Shown in pieces: positions 63,874 to 64,000 of a stretch of DNA of 64,000 nucleotides. Within the stretch, counting starts at the first letter, position 1; every line of letters begins with the position of its first letter. Below the pieces are notes generated by a model that did not search any database, had not been told where the DNA came from, and was given only the letters and a program-made list of their open reading frames with translations. The stretch comes from Phocoenobacter atlanticus (GTDB lineage: Bacteria > Pseudomonadota > Gammaproteobacteria > Enterobacterales > Pasteurellaceae). The position numbers were made by a program, and so were the translations under genes. Location of the stretch: NCBI RefSeq assembly GCF_030764225.1, contig NZ_JASAXH010000013.1; one strand, given 5' to 3'.

Positions 63874-64000
63874 CAGGGCAAGATCATTTTAAATTGAACT
63901 AAATACTATTTTTACGATCAGATCAGTAACAAATGTAAAAAAGGTTTACTGATATGACAAATAATTTTATTACTCACTTTTCAATTATCAAAGATCCTAG
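63874..64000 (+). mobile_element. ISAs1-family element, left end and transposase start, cut by window edge
   Basis: The terminal inverted repeat begins CAGGGCAAGATCATTTT at 63874. A transposase frame starts at the ATG at 63955 and reads MTNNFITHFSIIKDP, running off the window. The first 125 bp match the left end of the degraded element at 43961-44310, in opposite orientation. This copy has no stop where that one does, so it may be intact. Confidence 0.85.

Overview
The window is a low-GC gammaproteobacterial chromosome segment from the family Pasteurellaceae. The evidence is gene content close to Haemophilus and Actinobacillus throughout, a tmRNA tag reading ANDENYALAA, and about thirty copies of an AAGCGGT-type DNA uptake signal. 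Most copies read AAGCGGT-nn-GAT with a downstream TTTGCAAA block, which resembles the Actinobacillus pleuropneumoniae-type signal more than the Haemophilus influenzae AAGTGCGGT type. The genus cannot be fixed from the sequence alone.

Layout. 0-9 kb: end of a 2-hydroxyacid dehydrogenase, upp, rplM-rpsI, ppc, yicC, ygfZ and mnmC. 9-17 kb: a 26-residue membrane protein, purR, a DedA protein, rnhA, cvpA, ubiX, relA, rnm (yciV) and rph. 17-27 kb: the distal half of the division and cell-wall (dcw) cluster on the minus strand, murD-ftsW-murG-murC-ddlB-ftsQ-ftsA-ftsZ-lpxC. The proximal half (mraZ to mraY) is not upstream of murD. 27-34 kb: holB, a repeat-built lipoprotein, ftsY, a CRP-controlled glucose/maltose-type PTS permease, rsmD and glmU. 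34.4-39.1 kb: an accessory block. 39-43 kb: erpA, a DcuB-type transporter, tmk, mltG and three tandem tRNA-Lys genes. 43-46 kb: yggT, an ISAs1 remnant, a probable integration scar, ssrA and rpoH. 46-56 kb: a SIMPL protein, a YejF-type ATPase, a peptide transporter, a TRIC-like protein, metJ, IS debris, zipA, cysZ, grxD, glmS and a DeoR regulator. 57-64 kb: an AAA/DUF4143 gene between direct repeats, the mannitol operon mtlADR with CRP sites, a PqiA protein, and the start of an ISAs1 element.

The accessory block is the least ordinary part. It holds two tiny membrane proteins behind a leader hairpin that masks the ribosome binding site, an ADP-ribosylglycohydrolase, a soluble FtsK motor paralogue with no membrane domain, a DUF1643 protein preceded by about ten copies of a 5-bp repeat, a PP2C phosphatase and the N-terminal stump of a WYL-type regulator. 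ADP-ribose removal, protein dephosphorylation and a DNA pump side by side suggest a signalling or conflict module that may have decayed. That reading is inference.

Several conserved neighbourhoods are broken. purF is missing between cvpA and ubiX, ligA is missing after zipA, and ftsEX is missing after ftsY. tmk is separated from holB in a way that one 13.7 kb inversion would repair. ISAs1 fragments at 44.0, 51.4 and 63.9 kb and a scar beside ssrA show past mobile DNA activity. I see no CRISPR array, rRNA or intact prophage.
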